Of a stretch of DNA of 7,549 nucleotides, positions 1 through 6,163 are shown piece by piece. Made by a program: the position numbers and the translations under genes. Within the stretch, counting starts at the first letter, position 1. The number at the start of each line of letters is the position of its first letter. The notes under the pieces are model-generated. The model was not told where the DNA came from, did no database searches, and saw nothing but the letters and a program-made list of their open reading frames with translations. The stretch lies in the NCBI GenBank assembly GCA_902762335.1, contig CACWNZ010000055.1:1-7549 (forward strand), in the 5' to 3' direction. Source of the stretch: an uncultured Ruminococcus sp. (GTDB lineage: Bacteria > Bacillota > Clostridia > Oscillospirales > Acutalibacteraceae).

Positions 1-356
1 CCCTTGTCATAGAGCTTCTTGAATATCTTCTGCACGCTCTCAACGTGGTAATCGTCTGTAGTGCGGATATATCTGTCGTAGCTGATGTTCATATAGCTCC
101 ACAGGTGCTTGAACTTTTCTACTATCCTATCGACGTATTCCTTGGGGCTGACGCCCTCCTTTTCCGCCTTCTGCTCTATTTTCAGACCGTGCTCGTCCGT
201 ACCCGTAAGGAACATCACGTCACAGCCCTGCATTCTCTTGTACCTTGCGATAGAGTCGCAGGCGGCGGTGGTGTAGCAGTGTCCGATATGCGGGTCGCCC
301 GAGGGGTAGTATATCGGGGTGGTTATATAGTATTTTTCTCCGTTATGCTTTTGCAT
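1..356 (-). CDS. metG: Methionyl-tRNA synthetase, N-terminal part (cut by window edge)
   Basis: This enzyme charges tRNA-Met with methionine in the cytosol, using ATP, and so supplies both initiation and elongation. Only the first 118 codons are in the window. The sequence opens with YYITTPIYYPSGDPHIGH, which holds the class I HIGH signature at residues 23-26. It continues with the family motif TGTDEHG at residues 51-57 and a collinear match through SYDRYIRTTDD near residues 92-102, as in Gram-positive MetRS. The KMSKS loop, anticodon-binding domain and any C-terminal tRNA-binding domain lie outside the window. The ATG start is set by an AGGAGG site at 364-369, seven bases upstream. Only 20 bases separate the gene from the acetyltransferase upstream, so the two are probably co-transcribed from the promoter near 1259-1287. 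The identity is secure; whether the gene is full length cannot be judged here. Confidence 0.96.
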   Translation of the reverse strand, partial: MQKHNGEKYYITTPIYYPSGDPHIGHCYTTAACDSIARYKRMQGCDVMFLTGTDEHGLKIEQKAEKEGVSPKEYVDRIVEKFKHLWSYMNISYDRYIRTTDDYHVESVQKIFKKLYDK

Positions 357-376
357 TCTGTTTCCTCCTAAAAGTC

Positions 377-1210
377 TCAGTCAATATCGTCCGTCTTGAT
401 GAGATATATTTTGTCATACAGACGGAAGCCCGTCTTTTTGAACAGAGCCATAGCCGCGGCGTTCTTCTCGTGAGTATAGAGAACGGGCTTCTGACCGCAG
501 GCTAAAATTCGGTCTATGATATAACAGCACATCTTGTAGCCTATGCCCTTTCTTCTTTCATCGGCAAGCACTGCTATGGACTTCAGTCTGATATAGTCGT
601 CGGTATGACCGCCTATAACGGCATTTGCAAGCATTCGTCCGTTTTTGACGTAGGCATAGAGCTGCATATCGAGATAGTTCCTGACCTTTGCTTCAAAATT
701 ATCATACCAATGGAATTCCTCTCTGCACGCCTGATAGAATTCCGTGACAAGACGGACGTGTTCCTCGTTGTTCTTGTCTATATGGATTATCCCCTCGCTG
801 TCGTGCTCTGCGGCGGGTGACGTACCCTCGTAGATCATCGCCGCAAGAGAAAGCTCGTCCTTCACAACGTAGCCGAAATCCGCAGACGTTACCGCATAGA
901 GATCCGAGAAATTCTCGGACACCTCGTGCTTGAGATATATCTCGGGTCTTTTTATGCCGGTGTTCATAAGGAATCTGCATATATCTATGAGCTTTACGGT
1001 ATCGGTCTTTATAGCCGATGAAGTCCATATCCACACGCGGCTGCCCGTGTGGGGTATAAGTATCACCGAATTTTTGTGGTCGCTGTAAAGATCGAACTTA
1101 TCCGTAAACCTTGCCGACTCGATATAGTTGAACAGCAGGGAATCATGAATATACTCCGCGCCGCTGAAGATCTTGTCATCGCCGTTTATTTTTTCAAATA
1201 CAGTCGCCAT
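377..1210 (-). CDS. GNAT family N-acetyltransferase with an extra N-terminal domain
   Basis: This is a 277-residue protein with a GNAT acetyl-CoA-dependent acetyltransferase domain in its C-terminal half, roughly residues 145-273. The acetyl-CoA pyrophosphate-binding loop is visible as RRKGIG at residues 219-224, after the strand LKSIAVLADE. The later GNAT motif with NAAAMALFKKTGF occupies residues 250-262. The first 140 or so residues have no motif I can name. They could be a degenerate second GNAT fold or a substrate-recognition domain, since single-domain GNATs are usually about 150 residues. There is no signal peptide or membrane segment, so it should be cytosolic. The ATG start has a GGAGG site at 1219-1223, eight bases upstream. 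It is the first gene after a good promoter and precedes metG by 20 bases. The acceptor substrate cannot be deduced, and co-transcription with metG does not by itself imply a role in translation. Confidence 0.88.
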   Translation of the reverse strand: MATVFEKINGDDKIFSGAEYIHDSLLFNYIESARFTDKFDLYSDHKNSVILIPHTGSRVWIWTSSAIKTDTVKLIDICRFLMNTGIKRPEIYLKHEVSENFSDLYAVTSADFGYVVKDELSLAAMIYEGTSPAAEHDSEGIIHIDKNNEEHVRLVTEFYQACREEFHWYDNFEAKVRNYLDMQLYAYVKNGRMLANAVIGGHTDDYIRLKSIAVLADERRKGIGYKMCCYIIDRILACGQKPVLYTHEKNAAAMALFKKTGFRLYDKIYLIKTDDID

Positions 1211-1258
1211 ATCCTTTTCCTCCGTTCTGTGGCTTATATAATATAGCCTATCTAATAT

Positions 1259-1287
1259 ATTTTAACTCATTTGCGTTATAATTTCAA
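1259..1287 (-). promoter_or_regulatory. Sigma-A type promoter for the acetyltransferase-metG unit
   Basis: On the minus strand, TTGAAA (1282-1287) and TAAAAT (1259-1264) are separated by exactly 17 bases, which is close to the housekeeping consensus TTGACA-N17-TATAAT. Transcription would begin near 1252, leaving an AT-rich leader of about 40 bases before the ATG at 1210. The site lies in the 122-base gap after the HPr gene, just where a promoter is expected. The call rests on sequence match only. Confidence 0.75.
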
Positions 1288-1332
1288 TATAAGAACGGCA
1301 TTATAAAACGAAAATCGGCTTTCTTTTACGGC

Positions 1333-1584
1333 TCAGCCCCGCAGAAGCTCCGCCGCTGCCGCAAGTGCCGCCTGCTCGTCAGCGCCGTCACATTCTATGA
1401 TGATCTCGCTGCCGTACTTTATCCCCGCCGCCATAATGCTTAGTATGCTCTTTGCATCTGTTCTCGTGTCGCCGTACACTATCGTTATACGGCTCTCAAA
1501 CCTGCTCATCTCCGCCGCAAGCCTGCCTGCGGGTCTCATGTGCAGTCCTTCCTCAAAGCTCACCTTAAAGCTTTCCGATACCAT
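1333..1584 (-). CDS. ptsH: HPr phosphocarrier protein (PTS / carbon catabolite control)
   Basis: HPr carries a phosphoryl group from enzyme I to sugar-specific EIIA proteins. In Firmicutes it also serves as a regulatory partner of CcpA after phosphorylation of a serine by HPr kinase. The protein is 83 residues, close to the usual 85-90. The active-site segment GLHMRPAG puts the histidine exactly at position 15, and the regulatory serine is at position 46 in DAKSILSIMAAG. His15 argues against Crh, which lacks it. Position 16 is methionine, where classical HPr has alanine. I chose the ATG at 1584, preceded by AGGAAG at 1595-1600, because it makes His15 and Ser46 fall on their standard numbers. 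An in-frame GTG three codons upstream sits right against that site and is less likely. It follows the PLC-family gene by 41 bases, with no ptsI in view, so its role could be regulation, transport or both. Confidence 0.92.
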   Translation of the reverse strand: MVSESFKVSFEEGLHMRPAGRLAAEMSRFESRITIVYGDTRTDAKSILSIMAAGIKYGSEIIIECDGADEQAALAAAAELLRG

Positions 1585-1594
1585 ATTTTTCACT

Positions 1595-1600
1595 CTTCCT
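1595..1600 (-). promoter_or_regulatory. Ribosome binding site that decides the HPr start
   Basis: The minus strand reads AGGAAG here, ten bases upstream of the ATG at 1582-1584. It lies directly against the alternative GTG at 1591-1593, too close to serve it, so the ATG and an 83-residue HPr are favoured. Confidence 0.5.
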
Positions 1601-1625
1601 TTTTCCTGTTTTTCATTCAGCCTTA

Positions 1626-2522
1626 TCAATAGCCCGAAAAGGACTCCCTGCAATCCTCGGCGGTCAGCTTTTCTCCGCCGAGCAGCTTTGATATCAGCCT
1701 TACCGAGCGCTGCTCCGCAAGGTCGGTAAGCTCAAAAAAGCTCTCACTGTGCTCCGCCCTGCCCGTTTCGTCATACCATTCCCTGTGGGAAAGATTTGCG
1801 GGGTCGTAGCTTATATCGGGAACGTCCCGTCTGAACATCGGTGACAGCATGGGCGGCAGACCCACGAGCCTTTCAGCCCTGCTGATGAACTTATGCTTTA
1901 TGCCCGTCGAGTCGTTCAGAGCCGCAAGGGAATTGTGCCAATCGGTCTGCGCCCTTACTATCTCGGACCGGTATACACCCTTGCCCAGCGCGTAAAGCAT
2001 ATAGCCCTGCATCGCCGCAGCTATCGCCTCGTTGACCCTTTTGTTCAGCGGGGCGGCGCTCTGCAGACGGAACTGTGATATTTTTCTGCCCTTTTCGCGT
2101 ATAAGCAGGATAGTATCAAGGGCGGACTCTATCTGATTATGCCACACCGACTTATGCTTTTCGGGTCGCTTATACTCCATGACCTCGGACTTATATAAAA
2201 TATACGGATGCGCTATTGCATCGTATGCATAGTGCGTTACAAAGCCGAGAGCGTAGCTCATCACGATGTCGTTGTTTTTAGCGCGCGCAAAGCCGACAAG
2301 ATAGTTTATCAGCTTGTCTGCGGGCATATTGTGAAGCATAGTGCCGTATTTTCTCAGGCTCCGTCCCTTCTGATAGGGAAAAAGCCTGTGGCAGAAGAAT
2401 ATATCGGGTCCCGATGCGCCCCATATAAAGGCATCACGAACAAGCTCAAGATCGGGTCTCAGCTCCGAGAGCCCCGCGTACACCTTGCTTGCAAGAAGAT
2501 AATGCGATACTATAGCAGGCAT
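1626..2522 (-). CDS. Zinc-dependent phospholipase C family protein, cytosolic type
   Basis: This 298-residue protein carries the metal-ligand pattern of the zinc-dependent phospholipase C family, which includes Clostridium perfringens alpha-toxin and Bacillus cereus PLC. The probable ligands are His7 (SHYLL), Asp40 (GPDIFF), His64 (MLHNM), His97 and Asp101 (THYAYDAIAHPY), His105, and His128 with Glu132 (WHNQIE). These fall in family order, including the HxxxD and HxxxE pairs. There is no signal peptide, and the N-terminal Trp that binds zinc in the secreted enzymes is absent, so this should be an intracellular relative, not a secreted toxin. The family fold implies phosphoester hydrolysis; the substrate is unknown. 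The ATG has an AGGAGG site at 2530-2535, seven bases upstream. It sits between a hairpin-rich spacer after pcrA and the HPr gene 41 bases downstream. The C-terminal third (from about residue 200) has no motif I recognise. Confidence 0.85.
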   Translation of the reverse strand: MPAIVSHYLLASKVYAGLSELRPDLELVRDAFIWGASGPDIFFCHRLFPYQKGRSLRKYGTMLHNMPADKLINYLVGFARAKNNDIVMSYALGFVTHYAYDAIAHPYILYKSEVMEYKRPEKHKSVWHNQIESALDTILLIREKGRKISQFRLQSAAPLNKRVNEAIAAAMQGYMLYALGKGVYRSEIVRAQTDWHNSLAALNDSTGIKHKFISRAERLVGLPPMLSPMFRRDVPDISYDPANLSHREWYDETGRAEHSESFFELTDLAEQRSVRLISKLLGGEKLTAEDCRESFSGY

Positions 2523-2546
2523 ACCTGCTCCTCCTTTGAGTTTCGT

Positions 2547-2674
2547 GCCGCTGCTGCGGCGTTAAAAGCTTTGCTTTCAACAAGCAAAGGCAAGCCGCAG
2601 GCTTGCTTCCGTTCAGTGGGAGATTTTACTCCCACTGAACGGATATATGGCTCCCGCCGCCTTAGAGGCGGGGG
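2547..2674. repeat. Cluster of five adjacent inverted repeats between pcrA and the PLC-family gene
   Basis: Five hairpin-forming segments lie almost end to end: GCCGC/GCGGC at 2547-2560; CTTTGCTT/AAGCAAAG with a 5-base loop at 2569-2589; GCAAGCC/GGCTTGC with a 3-base loop at 2590-2606; CCGTTCAGTGGGAG/CTCCCACTGAACGG with loop ATTTTA at 2609-2642; and CCGCCT/AGGCGG around TAG, extendable past one mismatch, at 2654-2674. The fourth is a perfect 14-bp stem. None is followed on either strand by a good T-run, so this is not a typical intrinsic terminator. The density of stems resembles a dispersed extragenic palindrome, or a small non-autonomous element such as those derived from IS200/IS605-type ends. 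No transposase is present, so that origin is only a guess. If transcribed, the folds could protect or process the RNA between pcrA and the downstream genes. Confidence 0.7.
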
Positions 2675-2687
2675 ACATACTTTGCGG

Positions 2688-5060
2688 TTATATTATTGTG
2701 AGATTTGCATATTTTGCCATAAGCTTTTTTGTGCCTACTCTGTCAAAGGCTATCTCGATAAGGCTGTCAGATGCCATAGGCCGCACCGATATCACCATTC
2801 CTTCGCCGAACGCCCTGTGCTTTACCCTCATGCCCACAGAATAGCTCGGCGCTGCCGCCGCGGGCGCATCGGACGTGATAGTCTTGCTCATGGCGATATC
2901 CGCCATTCTTATGCTCTTCTGCGAAGGCATATTCATTTCGGGAACGTCGGCGGGAGTTATGACCCTGCGCTTCTCGTTTTTAAGCTCGTCGGGGATCTCG
3001 GTAATAAAGCGCGAGGGTCTGTTCCTGTTGGTATGTCCGAACACCATTCTGCTTTTGGCGGTTATGAGCGTGAGATTCTTTTTTGCCCTCGTTATACCTA
3101 CGTAGGCAAGTCTTCTCTCCTCCTGCATATCCTCGGCGCTCTGTGTGGACTGATACCCCGGAAAAACGTTCTCCTCCATACCGGGGATATACACGTTCTC
3201 GAATTCAAGCCCCTTTGCGCTGTGCAGAGTCATCATTACGGCGCAGTCCTCGCCCTCCTCATAGCCGTCTATATCCGAAAGGAGAGCAGTCTCCTCAAGG
3301 AAACCCTGAAGCGACGCCTCTTCTCCCGCGTCCTCCTCATACTGCGCAAGGCTCGTGGCAAGCTCGCGCACGTTGTCGGCGGCGGCATCGGTATAATCCG
3401 ACGCCTTCGTTACGAACGTTTCATAGTCAAGCTTTTCAAGCAGCTTTTCATAAAGCTCGCTCAGAGGCACGGTACCCTGCATTGCGGCGAACTCCTCTAT
3501 CATGTCACAGAATCCGATGAGCTTTTTGCCGCTTTTTGCCAGCACCTCAAACTCCTCCGCCTGCCTCATGGTATCGAACATACTTTGCCCTATCATGGAG
3601 CTTATCTCCTCGATATTGCTTATAGTCTTGTCGCCTATGCCTCTTTTGGGGATATTAAGTATCCTTTTCAATCTTATGCTGTCGCTCGGATTGGATATTA
3701 CGCTGAGATAGGCTATCATATCCCTTACCTCACGGCGTTCATAGAAGCGCCTGCCGCCGATGATCCTGTAGGGTATGCCCGCATGAACGAAGGTACGCTC
3801 AATTCCCTGAGATTGGTTATTCATGCGGTACAGCACCGCAAAGTCGGAATATTTAGCGCCTGCCGCCGCTTTCTCTTTTATATCGTTGGCTATGAAGTCG
3901 CTCTCGTCCCTGTCGTCAGATGCGGTATATACGGTTATCTTATCTCCCTGCGGATTTTCCGTCCACAGACTTTTGGACTTTCTCTCGTAATTATTTCCGA
4001 TAACGCTGTTTGCGGCGGAAAGAATGGTCTTTGTGGAGCGATAGTTCTGCTCGAGCCTGATAACGGCAGTATTCTCGTAATCGTCCTCGAATTCAAGTAT
4101 ATTCCTTATAGTTGCGCCCCTGAATTTATAAATGCTCTGGTCGTCGTCACCCACCACACAGATATTCTTATGACCCGTGGCAAGCAGTCTCACCAGTTCG
4201 TACTGTATCATGTTGGTATCCTGATATTCGTCCACCATGATATATCTGAACTGCTGAGAATACTTCTCCAGCACGTCGGGATATTTATTGAACATCGTCA
4301 CCGTATGGAAGATTATGTCGTCAAAGTCCATTGCATCGGCTTCAAGCAGTCTTTTCTGATACAGCCCGTACACCCTTGCCACAGACCCGAGCAGAGCATC
4401 GCTGCCCGCCTCCGTCTTAAAATCCTCCGCGCCGGTCATGTTATCCTTGGCGTTTGATATATGATACATGACGTCCTTGACCGCAAGCATTCTTTCGTCT
4501 ATGCCGAGAGACTTCATACAGTCCTTTATAAGCCGCTTCTGGTCGTCGGTATCGTATATAGTGAAGTGCGGAGTGAAGCCGAGCAGCTCCGCATGGCGTC
4601 TGAGTATCCTCGTACAGCAGGCATGAAACGTCGATGCCCATATATCATTGCCGCGCTCGCCTACCTTTGCGCAGATCCTCTCCTTAAGCTCCTTTGCCGC
4701 CTTGTTGGTAAAGGTTATCGCAAGTATCCTCCACGGATACACCCTGCCGACGGACATTCTCTCGGCAAGGTCGTCAGAGAGCGCAGTCTCTCCCCTTGCC
4801 GCCTGCTTTATTGCGGCAATATCCTCATCGGAATATTCCCCGTAAAGCTCCTCGCTCTCGTACGCCTCGCCCCAGCGAAGTATCTGCGCCGTGCGCTCCA
4901 CTAAAACGGTGGTCTTTCCGCTGCCTGCGCCTGCAAGTATCAGCAAAGCGCCCTTGATCGTAAGTGCCGCCTCAAGCTGTCTGTCGTTGAGGCTTTTATG
5001 CTCGTTTTCGATGATCCTCTTTCTGAGTGAGACTAATTCCTTCCTTGTTTCCTCGTTCAA
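2688..5060 (-). CDS. pcrA: ATP-dependent DNA helicase, PcrA/UvrD type
   Basis: This is a superfamily 1A 3'-to-5' helicase used in DNA repair, rolling-circle replication and clearing of stalled RNA polymerase. All core motifs are intact over 790 residues: Q motif NDRQLEA (25-31), Walker A AGAGSGKTT (43-51), motif Ia ITFTNKAA (115-122), motif II VDEYQDTN (276-283), motif III VVGDDDQSIYKFRGA (302-316), motif IV VIRLEQNYRS (333-342), motif V TLHSAKGLEF (611-620) and motif VI ERRLAYVGITRAK (648-660). A variable linker (about 690-738) leads to a C-terminal Tudor-like domain (about 739-790, SVGMRVKHRAFGEG), as in PcrA, where it contacts RNA polymerase. About 40 extra residues lie between motifs I and Ia. 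The start is TTG, with GGAG nine bases upstream and an in-frame stop seven codons upstream; no ATG occurs in frame before residue 102. It has its own strong promoter. The length is somewhat above the usual 720-750. Confidence 0.96.
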   Translation of the reverse strand: MNEETRKELVSLRKRIIENEHKSLNDRQLEAALTIKGALLILAGAGSGKTTVLVERTAQILRWGEAYESEELYGEYSDEDIAAIKQAARGETALSDDLAERMSVGRVYPWRILAITFTNKAAKELKERICAKVGERGNDIWASTFHACCTRILRRHAELLGFTPHFTIYDTDDQKRLIKDCMKSLGIDERMLAVKDVMYHISNAKDNMTGAEDFKTEAGSDALLGSVARVYGLYQKRLLEADAMDFDDIIFHTVTMFNKYPDVLEKYSQQFRYIMVDEYQDTNMIQYELVRLLATGHKNICVVGDDDQSIYKFRGATIRNILEFEDDYENTAVIRLEQNYRSTKTILSAANSVIGNNYERKSKSLWTENPQGDKITVYTASDDRDESDFIANDIKEKAAAGAKYSDFAVLYRMNNQSQGIERTFVHAGIPYRIIGGRRFYERREVRDMIAYLSVISNPSDSIRLKRILNIPKRGIGDKTISNIEEISSMIGQSMFDTMRQAEEFEVLAKSGKKLIGFCDMIEEFAAMQGTVPLSELYEKLLEKLDYETFVTKASDYTDAAADNVRELATSLAQYEEDAGEEASLQGFLEETALLSDIDGYEEGEDCAVMMTLHSAKGLEFENVYIPGMEENVFPGYQSTQSAEDMQEERRLAYVGITRAKKNLTLITAKSRMVFGHTNRNRPSRFITEIPDELKNEKRRVITPADVPEMNMPSQKSIRMADIAMSKTITSDAPAAAAPSYSVGMRVKHRAFGEGMVISVRPMASDSLIEIAFDRVGTKKLMAKYANLTII

Positions 5061-5069
5061 TTTCTTCAG

Positions 5070-5073
5070 CTCC
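5070..5073 (-). promoter_or_regulatory. Ribosome binding site for the TTG start of pcrA
   Basis: GGAG on the minus strand lies nine bases before the TTG at 5058-5060. It is the only ribosome site suitably placed near the start of the conserved helicase frame and supports TTG initiation. In-frame TAA at 5079-5081 excludes a longer ATG-started form. Confidence 0.6.
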
Positions 5074-5095
5074 GTTTATAGAATTTTACATCTCT

Positions 5096-5124
5096 ATTTT
5101 ACACCAAATCTTTGAATATGACAA
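5096..5124 (-). promoter_or_regulatory. Sigma-A type promoter for pcrA
   Basis: On the minus strand, TTGTCA (5119-5124) and TAAAAT (5096-5101) are separated by exactly 17 bases. Transcription should start near 5089, giving a leader of about 30 bases before the TTG codon. It lies just past the pyrF terminator, so pcrA appears insulated from the pyrimidine genes. The promoter may also serve the PLC-family and HPr genes downstream, since no other clear promoter is seen before them. Confidence 0.78.
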
Positions 5125-5153
5125 TATTATCGGACAGGCTTTTTCCTTTTGGT

Positions 5154-5196
5154 AAAAAAATCGGTACACACCCGCGCCAAAGCTCAGGTGTGTACC
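5154..5196 (-). terminator. Intrinsic terminator after pyrF
   Basis: A perfect 10-bp stem, GGTACACACC (5163-5172) with GGTGTGTACC (5187-5196), encloses a 14-base loop. On the minus strand it is followed after two bases by seven consecutive T residues (A at 5154-5160 on the plus strand). It starts 26 bases beyond the pyrF stop codon and ends the pyrC-pyrF unit. A shorter T-run on the plus side (5206-5210) is farther from the stem, and no plus-strand gene needs it. Confidence 0.9.
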
Positions 5197-5222
5197 CTGC
5201 CGATCGTTTTTGTGCCAAAGAC

Positions 5223-6146
5223 TTACTTCATTACGCTTCTGAGATCCTCTGCCATTCTGAGAGCCTCTCTTCTTGCGGCGCCCGCATAGTCCTCCTCAGA
5301 TGCGCCTTCCTCCTTTTTCCATGCGCACATAATGCCTCTTGAGCTGTTCACTATAGCTCCGAGACCGTTTTCGTCAAAGGCGGGCGCAGTGTCGTTTGCG
5401 CCGCCGCCCTGTGCGCCGTAGCCGGGTACGAGGAAGAAGGTGTGCGGCAGAGCCTTTCTCAGCTCACCGAGCTGCGCGGGATAGGTAGCGCCTACCACGG
5501 CGCCTACGCCGGAATAGCCGTATTTGCCGGGAAGCTCCCCTCCCCATTTTTCGCACATATCGCCCATAGTGCGGTATATGGTCTTTTCGTCGTCGAGTAT
5601 CCTGTCCTGAAGCTCGCCCGATGAGGGATTCGAGGTCTTTGCAAGAACGAACAGTCCCTTGTCGAATTCCTTGCATACATTCAGCACGGGCTTTACGCCG
5701 TCCGTGCCTAAATATGCGTTCACGGTCAGCGCATCTGCGCCGAAGGGCTCAAGCACCTCGCCGTCAACGTCGGTAACGCCTAAATGAGCCTTGGCATAGG
5801 CCTCCATCGTGGTTCCTATGTCATTTCTCTTTGCGTCTGTTATTACGAACATTCCCTTGCTCTTTGCATAAACTATCGTGCGCTTAAGCGCCCTTACGCC
5901 CTGCCAGCCGTACATCTCGTAATAAGCCGCCTGCGGCTTTACTGCGGGAACTATATCGCACAGTGCATCTATAAGTCCCTTGTTGAACTCGAACAAAGCC
6001 TCTGCGGCGCCCTCAAGAGTTCTGCCGTATTTCATGAAGGCGGCGTTCTTTATGTAAGAGGGAACAAAGTCAAGCTTGGGGTCAAGACCCGCTACCGTGG
6101 GATTGTTGGTTTTCTTAATAGCTTCTATAAGTCTGTCAAATGACAT
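5223..6146 (-). CDS. pyrF: Orotidine 5'-phosphate decarboxylase (long, type 2)
   Basis: PyrF decarboxylates OMP to UMP, the last step of de novo pyrimidine synthesis, in the cytosol. The 307-residue protein is of the longer subfamily (classical bacterial PyrF is about 230-240). Active-site elements are visible in order: GLDPK with Asp22, VKPQAAYYE with Lys70, the catalytic Asp-Lys-Asp array in TDAKRNDIG (Asp104, Lys106, Asp109), TVNAYLG (142-148), and the phosphate-binding end VNSSRGI with Arg270. I chose the ATG at 6146, which has GGAGG eight bases upstream. A GTG seven codons earlier is in frame but lies upstream of that ribosome site and overlaps the pyrC stop, so it is unlikely to be used. 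Seventeen bases separate it from pyrC, indicating co-transcription and probably coupled translation. A strong terminator follows, making pyrF the last gene of its operon. Confidence 0.96.
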   Translation of the reverse strand: MSFDRLIEAIKKTNNPTVAGLDPKLDFVPSYIKNAAFMKYGRTLEGAAEALFEFNKGLIDALCDIVPAVKPQAAYYEMYGWQGVRALKRTIVYAKSKGMFVITDAKRNDIGTTMEAYAKAHLGVTDVDGEVLEPFGADALTVNAYLGTDGVKPVLNVCKEFDKGLFVLAKTSNPSSGELQDRILDDEKTIYRTMGDMCEKWGGELPGKYGYSGVGAVVGATYPAQLGELRKALPHTFFLVPGYGAQGGGANDTAPAFDENGLGAIVNSSRGIMCAWKKEEGASEEDYAGAARREALRMAEDLRSVMK

Positions 6147-6154
6147 ATTTCTTA

Positions 6155-6159
6155 CCTCC
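6155..6159 (-). promoter_or_regulatory. Ribosome binding site that decides the pyrF start
   Basis: GGAGG on the minus strand lies eight bases before the ATG at 6144-6146 and downstream of the competing GTG at 6165-6167, so it selects the ATG. It sits in the 17-base gap right after the pyrC stop codon. Confidence 0.75.
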
Positions 6160-6163
6160 GTTA

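Noticed and set aside
1300..1305. A perfect TATAAT on the minus strand as the promoter of the acetyltransferase
   Set aside because: No acceptable -35 hexamer is found 16-18 bases upstream, while TTGAAA-N17-TAAAAT just downstream fits both elements.
1585..1653. A longer N terminus for HPr (106 residues)
   Set aside because: It would add residues encoded inside the end of the PLC-family gene, and it would shift His15 and Ser46 off their standard positions. The ATG at 1584 has a suitable ribosome site.
2609..2642. The 14-bp stem as an intrinsic terminator for pcrA
   Set aside because: No run of T follows the stem on either strand; the contrast with the pyrF terminator, which has seven, is clear. 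The nearest T-run (CTTTT after the 2569-2589 stem on the minus strand) is weak.
2547..2674. A CRISPR array or an intact insertion sequence
   Set aside because: The stems differ from one another and have no regular spacers, and the 165-base gap has no room for a transposase gene.
2208..4457. A 749-codon open frame on the plus strand, antisense to pcrA and the PLC-family gene
   Set aside because: Its codons are in exact register with the codons of both minus-strand genes, so it meets a stop only where they use TTA, CTA or TCA, which are avoided here. The translation has no family motifs, while the opposite strand encodes complete conserved proteins.
5784..6143. A plus-strand open frame of 119 codons opposite pyrF, and similar plus-strand frames opposite pyrC and metG
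   Set aside because: They lie wholly within conserved minus-strand genes, have no recognisable motifs and are best explained as shadows.
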